Source of the DNA: an uncultured Arenicella sp.
GTDB lineage: Bacteria; Pseudomonadota; Gammaproteobacteria; Arenicellales; Arenicellaceae
Direction of reading: 5' to 3'
DNA: 64,000 nucleotides
Assembly (NCBI GenBank): GCA_938045295.1
Contig: CALINO010000048.1
Location: 1 to 64,000 of the forward strand
Every line of letters starts with the position of its first letter. Position 1 is the stretch's first letter. The notes beneath the pieces were generated by a model. The model made no database searches and was not told the origin of the DNA. It worked only from the letters and a program-made list of their open reading frames with translations. A program made the translations under genes and the position numbers. Positions 29,655 to 38,907 of this stretch are shown in pieces.

Positions 29655-29765
29655 TTAACGACGAATAAAAAATGCGCCAACAAATAAAACCATTGGAATC
29701 AAGGCAATGAGTAATGCCAATTTAGCGTTACTGCGTTTGCGTTGATCACTCTGTGTTTCGGTCAT
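29655..29765 (-). CDS. 36-residue single-helix protein of the oxidase operon
   Basis: A 111-base reading frame between coxA and ctaG. It begins MTETQSDQRKRSNAKLALL, continues with one hydrophobic helix (~16-34) and ends FFIRR. The basic N-terminus, single helix and position match the small cytochrome oxidase assembly proteins found at this place in many proteobacterial cox operons. No clear catalytic residue is present. A short size makes homology hard to judge, but the frame is clean and it fills the gap neatly. Confidence 0.75.
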   Translation of the reverse strand: MTETQSDQRKRSNAKLALLIALIPMVLFVGAFFIRR

Positions 29766-29823
29766 TAGCTAAGCCTTTGCTTATCAAACGGTTTCGCGTT
29801 TTTATTTAACAAAAGCACCGACA

Positions 29824-31410
29824 CTATTTCAGTGTCGGTGGTGTATCAAACGTATGGAATGGCGCGGGGCTTGGCACCGTCCATTCTAAACCTTCTGGCT
29901 CATCCCACACTTGCGCCGTGGCTTTCTTACCACCGCGCACAGTTGCAACAATAATATAGATGAACAACAACTGAGATAGGCCTAAGCAGAACGCACCAAT
30001 GGATGACCACTGGTTAAACTCAGTGAAGATTGGATTGTAATCGGCGTAACGACGCGGCATACCGGCCAAGCCTAAAAAGTGCTGCGGGAAAAAGGTAACG
30101 TTAAACGAAATAGCGGTTAGCCAAAAATGAATCTTGCCAAGCTTTTCGTTGTACATATGGCCGGTCCACTTAGGCAGCCAGAAGTACGCGCCGCCCATCA
30201 TGGCCATTACCGCACCTGAAAACAGCACATAGTGAAAATGCGCTACGACAAAGTAGGTGTCATGGTATTGAAAATCAGCCGGCGTAATTGCCAACATTAA
30301 GCCCGACAAACCACCCAGTGTGAATAAAAACACAACGCCAATAGAAAACAGCATTGGGGTTTCAAACGTCATCGAACCACGCCACATGGTTGTGACCCAG
30401 TTAAAGACTTTCACACCGGTGGGTACCGAAATAAGCATGGTGGCGTACATAAAGAACAACTCACCTTGCAATGGCATACCCACGGTAAACATGTGGTGCG
30501 CCCATACAATGAATGACAAGAACGCAATGGCGGCAGTGGCAAATACCATTGAGCTGTAGCCGAACAAAGGTTTACGCGCAAAGGTTGGAATAATATGCGA
30601 GATAATGCCAAACGCTGGCAAAATCATAATATAAACCTCGGGGTGACCAAAAAACCAGAATATGTGCTGGTATAACACAGGGTCACCGCCACCGGCAGGA
30701 TTAAAGAATGCCGTGCCAAAATGACGGTCGGTTAACAGCATGGTCACCGCGCCAGCGAACACCGGCATTACGGCAATTAATAAAAAGGCCGTAATTAGCC
30801 ACGTCCACACGAACATCGGCATTTTCATTAATGTCATGCCCGGGGCACGCATATTCAGCACCGTCACAATCACATTGATGGCGCCCATAATGGATGAAAT
30901 ACCCATCATGTGAATGGCCACAATAGCCATATCAACACTCATGCCGCCTTGAATAGTCAGCGGCGCATACAAAGTCCAGCCTGACGCTGGAGCACCACCG
31001 GGCACAAAGAAGCTTAAAATTAGAATCAAAAAGGCGAATGGCAGAATCCAAAACGACCAGTTGTTCATACGTGGTAACGCCATGTCTGGCGCGCCCACCA
31101 TTAATGGAAGCATCCAGTTGGCAAAACCAACAAACCCGGGCATAACAGCGCCAAACACCATGACCAGTGCATGCACTGTGGTCATTTGGTTGAAGAAATG
31201 CGGATCAATGAATTGCAAGCCAGGTTGAAACAGCTCGGCGCGGATTACCAACGCAAAAGCGCCGCCAAGCATCAACATAGAGAGCGAAAAAATTAGATAC
31301 AGCGTGCCAATGTCTTTATGGTTAGTCGACATGAACCAGCGTTTGAAGCCGGTTGGCATAGGATGATCGTGATCATCGTGGTGGTCATGAGCAGTGTTTG
31401 CATTTGACAT
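29824..31410 (-). CDS. coxA: Cytochrome c oxidase subunit I
   Basis: A 528-residue, 12-helix catalytic subunit of the aa3-type oxidase, reducing O2 to water and pumping protons. It has the heme a ligand region [15 protein letters not shown], the CuB/Tyr cross-link motif [13 protein letters not shown], the His pair [10 protein letters not shown] and the heme ligands in [17 protein letters not shown]. The N-terminal GLTF-like and [12 protein letters not shown] segments are conserved. It is 22 bases downstream of coxB. The tail is rich in His near the N-terminus ([10 protein letters not shown]), as seen in several family members. Confidence 0.98.
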   Translation of the reverse strand: MSNANTAHDHHDDHDHPMPTGFKRWFMSTNHKDIGTLYLIFSLSMLMLGGAFALVIRAELFQPGLQFIDPHFFNQMTTVHALVMVFGAVMPGFVGFANWMLPLMVGAPDMALPRMNNWSFWILPFAFLILILSFFVPGGAPASGWTLYAPLTIQGGMSVDMAIVAIHMMGISSIMGAINVIVTVLNMRAPGMTLMKMPMFVWTWLITAFLLIAVMPVFAGAVTMLLTDRHFGTAFFNPAGGGDPVLYQHIFWFFGHPEVYIMILPAFGIISHIIPTFARKPLFGYSSMVFATAAIAFLSFIVWAHHMFTVGMPLQGELFFMYATMLISVPTGVKVFNWVTTMWRGSMTFETPMLFSIGVVFLFTLGGLSGLMLAITPADFQYHDTYFVVAHFHYVLFSGAVMAMMGGAYFWLPKWTGHMYNEKLGKIHFWLTAISFNVTFFPQHFLGLAGMPRRYADYNPIFTEFNQWSSIGAFCLGLSQLLFIYIIVATVRGGKKATAQVWDEPEGLEWTVPSPAPFHTFDTPPTLK

Positions 31411-31431
31411 AATATTTCTCCTACTCTCCTC

Positions 31432-32769
31432 TTATCGTTTTGCCGCAACATCGGCCGCTTGCACAACATCACCCACACTATTGCCTAAGGCATTGCGTTG
31501 GTAAGTCACTACAGCAGCGAGATCATCGTCACTTAAACGGCTACGAAAAGCCGCCATGGTTGTGCCAGGTTTGCCGTTGAGCACAATATCAATGTGCGGT
31601 TCAGTCGGGCCCGTCGCAATCGGACTTGCAGTAATGGCTGGAAACACCCCAGGCATGCCTGAACCCGTTGCCTGATGACACGCGGCGCATTGTGTTATGT
31701 ACACTTTTTCACCACTGGCGAGTAAGTCTTGCATAGAAGCTTCAGACGCTTGAGCCGCCGGAATCACCGCCTCAACCACGGATTCAGCTAAATCACTAGA
31801 ACCCTGACTCTCGGCAGTTTCAATAACAGGCGCATTAGTGTTAACTGCAGCCGCGGTGGCTTCAGTCACTACAGCTTCATTAATTACAGCCTCCTTAACA
31901 ACAGGAGCCTCATTCGAATCACTTAATTTGGCAAAACCTTGGGCATTAAATTGGCCACCGCCGGCGGTCCATTGGTCAAATTCAGCACCGGTAACCACTT
32001 GCACCACAATCGGCATATAAGCGTGGTCTTTACCGCACAACTCGGCACAGTTACCTCGGTAAACGCCTTCTTTACCCACATCAACATTAAACCAAAGTTC
32101 GTTAATGTAACCGGGAATGGCGTCTTTTTTAGTGCCAAAAGCCGGAATCCACCAAGCGTGGATTACGTCATTAGCGGTGATCAGGGCTCGAACCTTTCGG
32201 CCTGACGGCACAATCAGCGCCTTGTCCGTTTCCAGCAGATAATTTTCACCAATTTCCGTGGCCGTATCGGCATTAAATTGGTCGATCTGTGTGCGAGGCG
32301 TAGACAGTGTGCTGTAGAAGCTTATATCACTGCCATCCATATAGTCGTAACCCCACTTCCATTGATAGCCAGTGATCTTAATAGTGAGGTCTGATTTGGT
32401 GGTGTCTTCCATTTTAATTAACACCGTGGTCGCAGGTATTGCCATACCGACCAGTATTAAAAACGGAATCACCGTCCAGATAACTTCAACTGACGTGCTG
32501 TGGCTAAACGTAGCTGGAGTGTAGTTTTTACTTTTTCGGTGCTTGAAAATGGAGTAAAACATAACACCAAACACGCCAACGAAAATGGCCACGCATATCC
32601 AAAAAATAAGCATGTGCAAATCGTAGATATCGCGTGCGACACCCGTGACCGGGGTTTGAAAATTCAACCCATAGTCAGCTTTAGCTAAACTACCAAGCAA
32701 ACTTGATAGCAGGAAGGCACTTACTGCAGACAACTTAACAGCTTGCCTACCGCGTTGAGAAAACAGCAT
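31432..32769 (-). CDS. coxB: Cytochrome c oxidase subunit II with fused C-terminal cytochrome c
   Basis: A 445-residue subunit II. It has a signal sequence (~1-30), two membrane helices, the CuA domain (HAWWIPAFG, then NCAELCGKDHAYM with both Cys, His and Met ligands), a ~90-residue Ala/Val/Glu-rich linker and a C-terminal cytochrome c domain with CAACH and a distal Met (likely in GTTMAAF). The fusion makes this a caa3-like oxidase able to hand electrons from its own heme c to CuA. Start is ATG 32769; a GTG at 32781 is less likely. Confidence 0.96.
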   Translation of the reverse strand: MLFSQRGRQAVKLSAVSAFLLSSLLGSLAKADYGLNFQTPVTGVARDIYDLHMLIFWICVAIFVGVFGVMFYSIFKHRKSKNYTPATFSHSTSVEVIWTVIPFLILVGMAIPATTVLIKMEDTTKSDLTIKITGYQWKWGYDYMDGSDISFYSTLSTPRTQIDQFNADTATEIGENYLLETDKALIVPSGRKVRALITANDVIHAWWIPAFGTKKDAIPGYINELWFNVDVGKEGVYRGNCAELCGKDHAYMPIVVQVVTGAEFDQWTAGGGQFNAQGFAKLSDSNEAPVVKEAVINEAVVTEATAAAVNTNAPVIETAESQGSSDLAESVVEAVIPAAQASEASMQDLLASGEKVYITQCAACHQATGSGMPGVFPAITASPIATGPTEPHIDIVLNGKPGTTMAAFRSRLSDDDLAAVVTYQRNALGNSVGDVVQAADVAAKR

Positions 32770-33173
32770 AATTAGAGGCACTCCAACTAAATTTTAATTC
32801 GTGATGCGGTGGTATCTTGCGCTGAGTTAAATTAACAGCCTGAGCCAGTTTATAAACTAAAGCCTGAGCTGATTTAAACTAAAGCATGAGCTCACACAAC
32901 CTAGGTTCATTTAAGATCCACCGATTATTAGGCGATATACTGCATCCTCTTTTGGCGTTTTTACCACTTCGGCTAACCCAACCACACACCCACTTATTAG
33001 AGGGGTATTATTGGTGCGTAAAGAGCGAAAAAAACATCAAAAATCGCCGTTTTTTATAATGCCCATATATAGGCGCAATGACGTTATCACACCAAACTAA
33101 AAGCATCAACAGGAACCCACGCATACTTGCCATTAAAAACGCGATAAATCCGCGGATTATGGCGCCAACATTA
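32770..33173. other. 404-base interval upstream of the oxidase operon
   Basis: It lies between the end of bioD and the start of coxB, both on the minus strand, so it should contain the coxB promoter and the bio operon's end. I see no clear terminator and no strong -35/-10 pair. It contains the degenerate tandem repeat listed separately and no credible gene. Confidence 0.5.
32821..32894. repeat. Degenerate tandem repeat upstream of coxB
   Basis: Units beginning AGCCTGAGC and ending AAACTAA occur at 32837-32860 and 32861-32882, followed by a partial AGCATGAGCTCA (32883-32894) and preceded by a weaker copy (GCTGAGTTAAATTAAC at 32821). It is 50-125 bases upstream of the coxB start. Confidence 0.75.
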
Positions 33174-33905
33174 TTAATCGCCAGCCGGCTCGCTCAAGGT
33201 AACGATTTCAGGCTTAAAATGCTCCAACATTTGCGCATCTTCCATGTGCGGAATCTCAAACAATAATGGCGCAGGCATCATGCGTTTTAATGTGTGCATA
33301 TTTTCGGCTTTTCGGTTGAAATCAGCCTGCACTTCACAGGCTACCCAACCCAATAAATTTACGCCATCCGCCAAAATGGCTTGGGCGCTCAGTAAAGCGT
33401 GATTCAAACACCCTAAACGCAACCCAACCACCAAAATGACGGGCAAGCCCAACGCCTTCGCCAGCGACGCAATATTTTGAGATTTGTGCTCAGCACAATC
33501 AGTCGGGCAAGCCTCATTGCACCACGCCAGCGGCACAGCCCAACCACCAACGCCTTCCACTAATAATGTGTCCACCTGACTACTGGCCTTTTGAGCACGT
33601 TCAACAATAACGTCAAAGTTCAGCGACACGCCTTGGTCGGCGGCAGCAATGTGAGGCGCAATGGCTGGCTCAAAGGCGTAACTATTAATTAATTGATCTG
33701 GCAAAACCACATTGCTGGCGGCCTTTAAGCGCTCGATGTCTTGATTAACACGCTCGCCATTTCGAAGCTCAAAACCGCTGGCGATGGGTTTGACGCCGGC
33801 ACAACGCACGCCACTATCGGCCAAATAACGCAACAGCGATGCGGTGGCAATGGTTTTGCCTGCATCCGTGTCAGTACCAGTAATAAAACTGTGTGGAAAT
33901 GTCAT
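33174..33905 (-). CDS. bioD: Dethiobiotin synthetase
   Basis: A 243-residue ATP-dependent enzyme that closes the ureido ring of dethiobiotin from diaminopelargonate and CO2. It shows the P-loop GTDTDAGKT (10-18), the substrate-binding SGFE, the VEGVGGWAVPL motif with the conserved Glu/Gly-rich loop, and VVGLRLGCLNHALL. Length fits BioD (about 225-245). It is the last gene of the bioBFHCD run, about 70 bases after bioC. Confidence 0.97.
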   Translation of the reverse strand: MTFPHSFITGTDTDAGKTIATASLLRYLADSGVRCAGVKPIASGFELRNGERVNQDIERLKAASNVVLPDQLINSYAFEPAIAPHIAAADQGVSLNFDVIVERAQKASSQVDTLLVEGVGGWAVPLAWCNEACPTDCAEHKSQNIASLAKALGLPVILVVGLRLGCLNHALLSAQAILADGVNLLGWVACEVQADFNRKAENMHTLKRMMPAPLLFEIPHMEDAQMLEHFKPEIVTLSEPAGD

Positions 33906-33974
33906 GACAGCTATTTACTCACTAAACACACAGTACACATCACGCTTTGCCCATAGTCTTTCGTTTTCTGTTTA

Positions 33975-34736
33975 TTACGCTTTTTTAGCCAATAAATACA
34001 ACACGTCGTATTCCATCGGAAACACCCCATGCCGCTCAATATGTTGTTTAACATTGTGCTGCGCTTGGGTGAACTTGTTACGCCCCAACAGACCTTGCGG
34101 CTGAACTCGGTCACCGCCCGCACCCAATTCCCGCACACCGGCCAAGCAAGACTCAAAACTATTACAGCGCTGCACAATACGCTCACTGGTCAGTTCAATA
34201 ACAATGAGCCCTGCTGCATTCGCTGCATCCATAAATTCAGATTGCAACGGCATCAGTTTTTGCTCTAAGCCCCATGCTTGCCGCCACGTTTTCAGCGTGC
34301 CGTGCAAAAAAGAAGAGATGGCAATCAAACCGTCGTCATTCACAACGCGGGCAGCCTCCGACAATGCGGCTTTAGGCTCCACCCATTGCATTGCTGACGT
34401 TGACAGCACCACATCTTGAGTCGCAGACCCGAGCGGTGTTTTCGCCAAATCTGAACGGTAAAATTGCGCACTTGGCACGGCTTTTTCAGCCGACGCCAGC
34501 ATTTGTTGAGAAATATCCACGCCAGTTAAACTGGCGTGCGAATTTAATGACTGGCAATCGGCCAATAAACGCCCAGTGCCACAACCAAGATCAACAATAG
34601 AGCGAGCCGCTTGAACCTTGCTCGTTACTTTGGCCAACAGTGTACTCGCCACCTGTGGCTGCACCACGGCAAGCTCGTCATAACGGCATGCACCGCGATC
34701 AAACGAACGCTCAACCGTATTTAGGCTAGCAATCAA
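33975..34736 (-). CDS. bioC: Malonyl-ACP O-methyltransferase
   Basis: A ~253-residue SAM-dependent methyltransferase that masks malonyl-ACP so that fatty-acid synthesis can build the pimelate chain. Motif I VDLGCGTGRLLA and VDISQQML are present, followed by the motif DVVLSTSAMQWV typical of BioC. The N-terminus VERSFDRGACRYDELAVVQ also matches the family. No ATG is near: the start is TTG 34736, overlapping the end of bioH by 11 bases, which fits translational coupling. Confidence 0.93.
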   Translation of the reverse strand: MIASLNTVERSFDRGACRYDELAVVQPQVASTLLAKVTSKVQAARSIVDLGCGTGRLLADCQSLNSHASLTGVDISQQMLASAEKAVPSAQFYRSDLAKTPLGSATQDVVLSTSAMQWVEPKAALSEAARVVNDDGLIAISSFLHGTLKTWRQAWGLEQKLMPLQSEFMDAANAAGLIVIELTSERIVQRCNSFESCLAGVRELGAGGDRVQPQGLLGRNKFTQAQHNVKQHIERHGVFPMEYDVLYLLAKKA

Positions 34737-35541
34737 TGTCGGCCACCAACGATGTTAACGCGCCCAACACATCATCAGCATGCGTTAAAAATGGCGCATG
34801 CCCAGATTGAATTTCCACCAAATTGCCACCCAGCTGCTGCGCCAATAAGCGCCCGCCTTCACCGTTGGCAACTCGATCTAAACGACCCACCACAACTTGT
34901 ACTGGCAATTGCTCAAACACATCAGAACTAGCCAACAAAGGGCGTAAGTCACTCTTAGCCAAGCAATCAATGCCAAGCTGCAAGGTATCAGCACTGGGGT
35001 CGTTGTATTGCGCGATCGACGCTAAGGCTTTTTTTGCCAATACTCTTGCTCCTTTATTAGCGCCCGATTGCAATAACAAAAACATTTCTAAGGCTTGCTG
35101 GTAGTCGGCTTTGAGCTCGTCCGCAAAGCGCTGAAAGATTGCCGGATCGACCCCTTGCGGCCAGTCGTCTCCGGTTACAAACCGCGCACTGGCGCCAATT
35201 AATTGCAAACCAACAATTTGTTTGCGCGCATCATTCATAGCCGCTTGCATCGCGACCATGCCGCCCAAACTCCAACCCACCCACACGGCTTTTTTGGGGG
35301 CACGCTCAAGACACGACGACGCCAAAGCAGCCAAGTCACTGGAGCTCGGCTTATCGGCTTGCGTACCGTAACCGGGCAAATCCAAACTGTGTACGCGCCA
35401 ATGCGGGTATTGAGCTTGCAATAACTGTTTATAGTCAGCCCAAATGCCTGAATTCAGCCCCCAGCCGTGCAGCAACACAATATCTAACACCGCTGAGCCG
35501 CCTTTTTGTTTAGCCACCGCGTGATCACTCAAGACCGTCAT
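34726..35541 (-). CDS. bioH: Pimeloyl-ACP methyl ester carboxylesterase
   Basis: A 271-residue alpha/beta hydrolase that removes the methyl ester to give pimeloyl-ACP. It carries the oxyanion HGWG (25-28), the nucleophile elbow GWSLGG (S91), a probable catalytic Asp (D222 in GRLDRVAN) and His (H248 in QSGHAPF). Length fits BioH. Its ATG follows the bioF stop directly with no gap, and its end overlaps bioC. Confidence 0.93.
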   Translation of the reverse strand: MTVLSDHAVAKQKGGSAVLDIVLLHGWGLNSGIWADYKQLLQAQYPHWRVHSLDLPGYGTQADKPSSSDLAALASSCLERAPKKAVWVGWSLGGMVAMQAAMNDARKQIVGLQLIGASARFVTGDDWPQGVDPAIFQRFADELKADYQQALEMFLLLQSGANKGARVLAKKALASIAQYNDPSADTLQLGIDCLAKSDLRPLLASSDVFEQLPVQVVVGRLDRVANGEGGRLLAQQLGGNLVEIQSGHAPFLTHADDVLGALTSLVADIDC

Positions 35542-36756
35542 TTAACTCACCCCCGTCTGCAAATCACCAAACTCAGCCGCTAACGCACTGAAAGCCTCAG
35601 CCAGTGCCACAACTAAAGCCTTAACTTGCGCCTGCGTATGTGCCGCGGTTAGCGTTACTCGTAATCTGGCCTGCCCCTTAGGTACGGTAGGCGTGCGAAT
35701 GGCGGGCACTAAAAAACCTAACTTTTGTACGGTATTAGCCAAAGCAAGTGCCGCCGACTCGGAACCAACATTAATGGGTTGAATGGGTGTTTGCGAGGGC
35801 AATAATTCAATGCCGCTAGCCGAACATTGCTGCTTGAACAGCGCAATCAAAGCAGACAGATGAGAGCTCAGCTGGTCATGCTCTTGCTGAATGAGCGACA
35901 ACGCATGAGCGCTGGCGGCTACCACGCTGGGCGGCAAAGCAGTGGTGAAAATATAACTGCGCGCCGATTGTATTAAATGTTCAATATACAAGCTGTCGCC
36001 GGCCACAAACGCACCAAAGCTACCAAAAGCCTTGCCTAAGGTGCCCAGCATAAGTACATTGCCTGTGGGCGAAGCGCCAAAGTGCGATAATGTGCCCGCG
36101 CCACCTTTTCCCAGCACCCCAATGCCATGCGCGTCATCAATGTAAAGCAAACCGCTGTGCTTATTATTTAACTCCATTAGGGCTTTAATGGGGGCGATAT
36201 CGCCATCCATACTGAACACCCCATCACTGACCAACATTAAACGTTGGTGCGAATTGGACGCCAGTAAGCGCTCAGCGTGATTGGTGTTGGCATGGGCATA
36301 ACGCTTAAATGTAGCCTCGCTTAAGCGAGCGCCATCAATCAACGAGGCGTGATTTAGTTTATCGTGCAAACATAAATCCCCTTTCGTCGGGAATACGGCA
36401 TTTACCGCAATGTTTGCCATATAGCCAGAAGAGAACAATAAGGCCCGTTCAGCACCAACAAAGTCGGCCAAACGCGCTTCTAAATCATGGTGCTCAGACG
36501 AATGACCGCACACCAAATGAGAGGCACCAGAACCCGCACCCCAATGCTGGGTTTTTTGCGCAATCGCTTCAGTAATTGCAGGGTGAGCGGCAAGGCCGAG
36601 ATAGTCGTTACTGGAAAAATTAATGAGCCGCTGCCCATCAGCAATTAGTTCGGGCTTTTGCACCGACCCAATCAGCCTGCGTTGCCGCCATAAATTTTGA
36701 CGCTGAATGTCTTGATGCTTGCCTTTAATAGCACTAGGCCAATCAATACGGCTCAT
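35542..36756 (-). CDS. bioF: 8-amino-7-oxononanoate synthase
   Basis: A 404-residue PLP enzyme condensing pimeloyl-ACP and alanine. It has INFSSNDYLGLA near the N-terminus, GSGASHLVCGHS, DDAHGIGVLG and the PLP-lysine in LGTLGKAFGSFG (K242). Length is standard. It is co-directional with bioB (62 bases upstream) and abuts bioH. Confidence 0.97.
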   Translation of the reverse strand: MSRIDWPSAIKGKHQDIQRQNLWRQRRLIGSVQKPELIADGQRLINFSSNDYLGLAAHPAITEAIAQKTQHWGAGSGASHLVCGHSSEHHDLEARLADFVGAERALLFSSGYMANIAVNAVFPTKGDLCLHDKLNHASLIDGARLSEATFKRYAHANTNHAERLLASNSHQRLMLVSDGVFSMDGDIAPIKALMELNNKHSGLLYIDDAHGIGVLGKGGAGTLSHFGASPTGNVLMLGTLGKAFGSFGAFVAGDSLYIEHLIQSARSYIFTTALPPSVVAASAHALSLIQQEHDQLSSHLSALIALFKQQCSASGIELLPSQTPIQPINVGSESAALALANTVQKLGFLVPAIRTPTVPKGQARLRVTLTAAHTQAQVKALVVALAEAFSALAAEFGDLQTGVS

Positions 36757-36818
36757 TAATGCACCTATGACACGTACGCATTTTGGCTAAACATCAGTAA
36801 ACAATGCATCTGGCGAAA

Positions 36819-37847
36819 TTACTGAGGCTCTCGTTCACAGCTTGCGGCCGGCGTTAAACCAAGTTCGGTCATTAATGCTTTATCATGATCAACCGACGCG
36901 TTAGACGTAGTGAGTAATTCCTCACCGTAAAACACGGAGTTTGCGCCCGCCATAAAGCACAGTGCTTGCATTTGATCGTTCATTTCTTCACGGCCGGCGG
37001 ACAACCTAACGTAAGAAGTGGGCATAGTAATGCGCGCCACGGCAATGGTGCGAATGAATTCAAAATCACCCACTGGCTCTACTTTTTCAAACGGAGTGCC
37101 TTTGACCTGCACTAAATTATTGATTGGCACACTCTGTGGTGGCACTGGCAAGTTGGCCAAATTGGCCAACAACCCCGCTCGGTCACGGCGTGTTTCGCCC
37201 ATGCCAACAATACCGCCACTGCACACATTCATGCCCGCGCTGCGTACGTGCTCAAGCGTGTCTAAGCGGTCTTCGTAGCTTCGGGTGGTAATCACTTCTT
37301 TATAATACTCTTCTGAGGTATCAAGGTTATGGTTGTAATAGTCCAAACCGGCCGCCTTCAAACTCAGCGCTTGCTCTTCGCTTAACATGCCTAACGTGGC
37401 GCAGGTTTCTAAACCAAGTTCTTTAACCTGGCGCACCGCCTCTTCCACAACCACTAAGTCTTTATCTTTCGGGCTGCGCCATGCTGCGCCCATACAAAAA
37501 CGGCCAGCACCGTTTGACTTGGCTTTTTTGGCCGCATCAACAATACTGTTCACACGCATAAGGCGCTCCGCATCAAGGCCGGTGCTGTAGCGCGCACTTT
37601 GCGGGCAATACTTACAATCTTCAGGGCAAGCGCCGGTTTTAATACTCAACAGGCTACTTAACTGCAAACTGTTGGCGTCAAAATGTTCACGATGCACGGT
37701 TTGCGCTTTAAACATCAAATCATTAAATGGCATGTTATACAGCTCAAGCACTTGCTCAACCGACCATCTAATCATCGGAACCGCTTTCTCTACTTGGATA
37801 AGAGGAGCTTCTTCAATAGCTTGTTGCGTTGCGGAGGCGTTTGACAT
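36819..37847 (-). CDS. bioB: Biotin synthase
   Basis: A 342-residue radical SAM enzyme that inserts sulfur into dethiobiotin. The radical SAM cluster CPEDCKYC (C74, C78, C81) is visible, with [16 protein letters not shown] and the conserved [17 protein letters not shown] region that carries the second-cluster Arg. It is the first gene of the bio operon. A probable BirA-type operator lies about 120-150 bases upstream, overlapping the divergent comF start. Confidence 0.98.
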   Translation of the reverse strand: MSNASATQQAIEEAPLIQVEKAVPMIRWSVEQVLELYNMPFNDLMFKAQTVHREHFDANSLQLSSLLSIKTGACPEDCKYCPQSARYSTGLDAERLMRVNSIVDAAKKAKSNGAGRFCMGAAWRSPKDKDLVVVEEAVRQVKELGLETCATLGMLSEEQALSLKAAGLDYYNHNLDTSEEYYKEVITTRSYEDRLDTLEHVRSAGMNVCSGGIVGMGETRRDRAGLLANLANLPVPPQSVPINNLVQVKGTPFEKVEPVGDFEFIRTIAVARITMPTSYVRLSAGREEMNDQMQALCFMAGANSVFYGEELLTTSNASVDHDKALMTELGLTPAASCEREPQ

Positions 37848-37964
37848 TTAGTTTGCCCTCTAAGACAATGTTTTTAGCGAAGGCAAGGAGCTGCCCGCTG
37901 ATCAATAATTGATGACTTAACATTAGCTGTCATCGTCAAAGTACGTTTATAAACCAACACATAC

Positions 37965-37996
37965 TTGTAAACCAAAATGGATTTTACACTTTACAA
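37965..37996. promoter_or_regulatory. Putative BirA operator for the biotin operon
   Basis: TTGTAAACC (37965-37973), 14 bases, then ACTTTACAA (37988-37996). The known proteobacterial BirA box is TTGTAAACC-N14-16-GGTTTACAA; the left half is perfect and the right half matches 7 of 9. It lies between the divergent bioB and comF genes and overlaps the comF start codon. On the minus strand a TTGGTT-N18-TATAAA promoter (37975 to 37946) would have its -35 inside the left half, which suits repression of bioBFHCD. Confidence 0.62.
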
Positions 37997-38798
37997 CAAG
38001 CATCTTAAAGACTTAATGCGCTGGTTTTTTCCTGAGACTTGCCCGTTGTGCGCGCAACAACTTGGCAATAAAGACGCCCAAAACACGCCTTATTGCTCAC
38101 AATGCACTGCCAGCTTGCCGTATCTAAAGCACGCCTGCCTTCGGTGCGGCCAACCTTTTAGCCACACTGCAGCTTACTCTGACAATACCGCGACAGGCTA
38201 CGCCTTAAACCAACTCAACTCTGATATCGACATTGATATTGGGCATGAACACACTGCCAGCTCAAGCGTTGACCATTGCGGCAAATGCATAAGCCACCCG
38301 CCGTCATTCGATCACTGCTTTAGCCCTTTTGAGTACAGCGCCCCTATTAGCGATGAAATATGCCGCCTGAAATACGCCGAACAACCACAGCTGGCAACTC
38401 GTTTAGCCGAACTATTTGTTGATGAACTGCTGGCGCATGACATTGAGCAGCCTGAAGCATTGCTTGCCGTACCCATGCACTCAAAACGATTGCGAGAACG
38501 CGGCTACAATCAATCTTTGGAGCTTGCAAAACAAATTGCAAAACGCCTTGAAATACCGCTAATTAACGACTTAGTGCGCAAAAAAACTCATACTAGAAAA
38601 CAAACCACAAAAACACTCATTCAGCGCCAGTCAAACCTAAAGAACAGTTTTGCAATACTAAAAAACAAACACTATCAACATCTTGCCATTGTTGACGATG
38701 TTATTACTACCGGCACTACTGTTGGCGAAATTAGTAAAATTCTGAAGAAAAACGGTGTAGACTACATACAAGTGTGGAGCATCGCGCGCACCCGCTGA
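37977..38798 (+). CDS. ComF-family phosphoribosyltransferase-like protein
   Basis: A 273-residue ComF-type protein. It has four CxxC pairs (C22/25, C40/43, C54/57, C101/104) that probably hold zinc, and a C-terminal PRTase fold with LLAVPMHSKRLRERGYNQS and the PRPP motif IVDDVITTGTT (238-248). ComF proteins act in DNA uptake in naturally competent bacteria; the molecular role is not settled. An alternative start is the ATG at 38016 (MRWFFPETC). Located divergent from bioB and before the pilus locus, it may be linked to type IV pilus-based uptake, but that is inference. Confidence 0.9.
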   Translation: MDFTLYNKHLKDLMRWFFPETCPLCAQQLGNKDAQNTPYCSQCTASLPYLKHACLRCGQPFSHTAAYSDNTATGYALNQLNSDIDIDIGHEHTASSSVDHCGKCISHPPSFDHCFSPFEYSAPISDEICRLKYAEQPQLATRLAELFVDELLAHDIEQPEALLAVPMHSKRLRERGYNQSLELAKQIAKRLEIPLINDLVRKKTHTRKQTTKTLIQRQSNLKNSFAILKNKHYQHLAIVDDVITTGTTVGEISKILKKNGVDYIQVWSIARTR

Positions 38799-38907
38799 CC
38801 CAGATTTTTTACTAACGTTCGCTCCAGCAAGATGCGCACAGCACACCCACTTAAAATAATAAAAACGTGCAATCGTGACCACCCTACGCATTTAAGGAAA
38901 CACCTGT

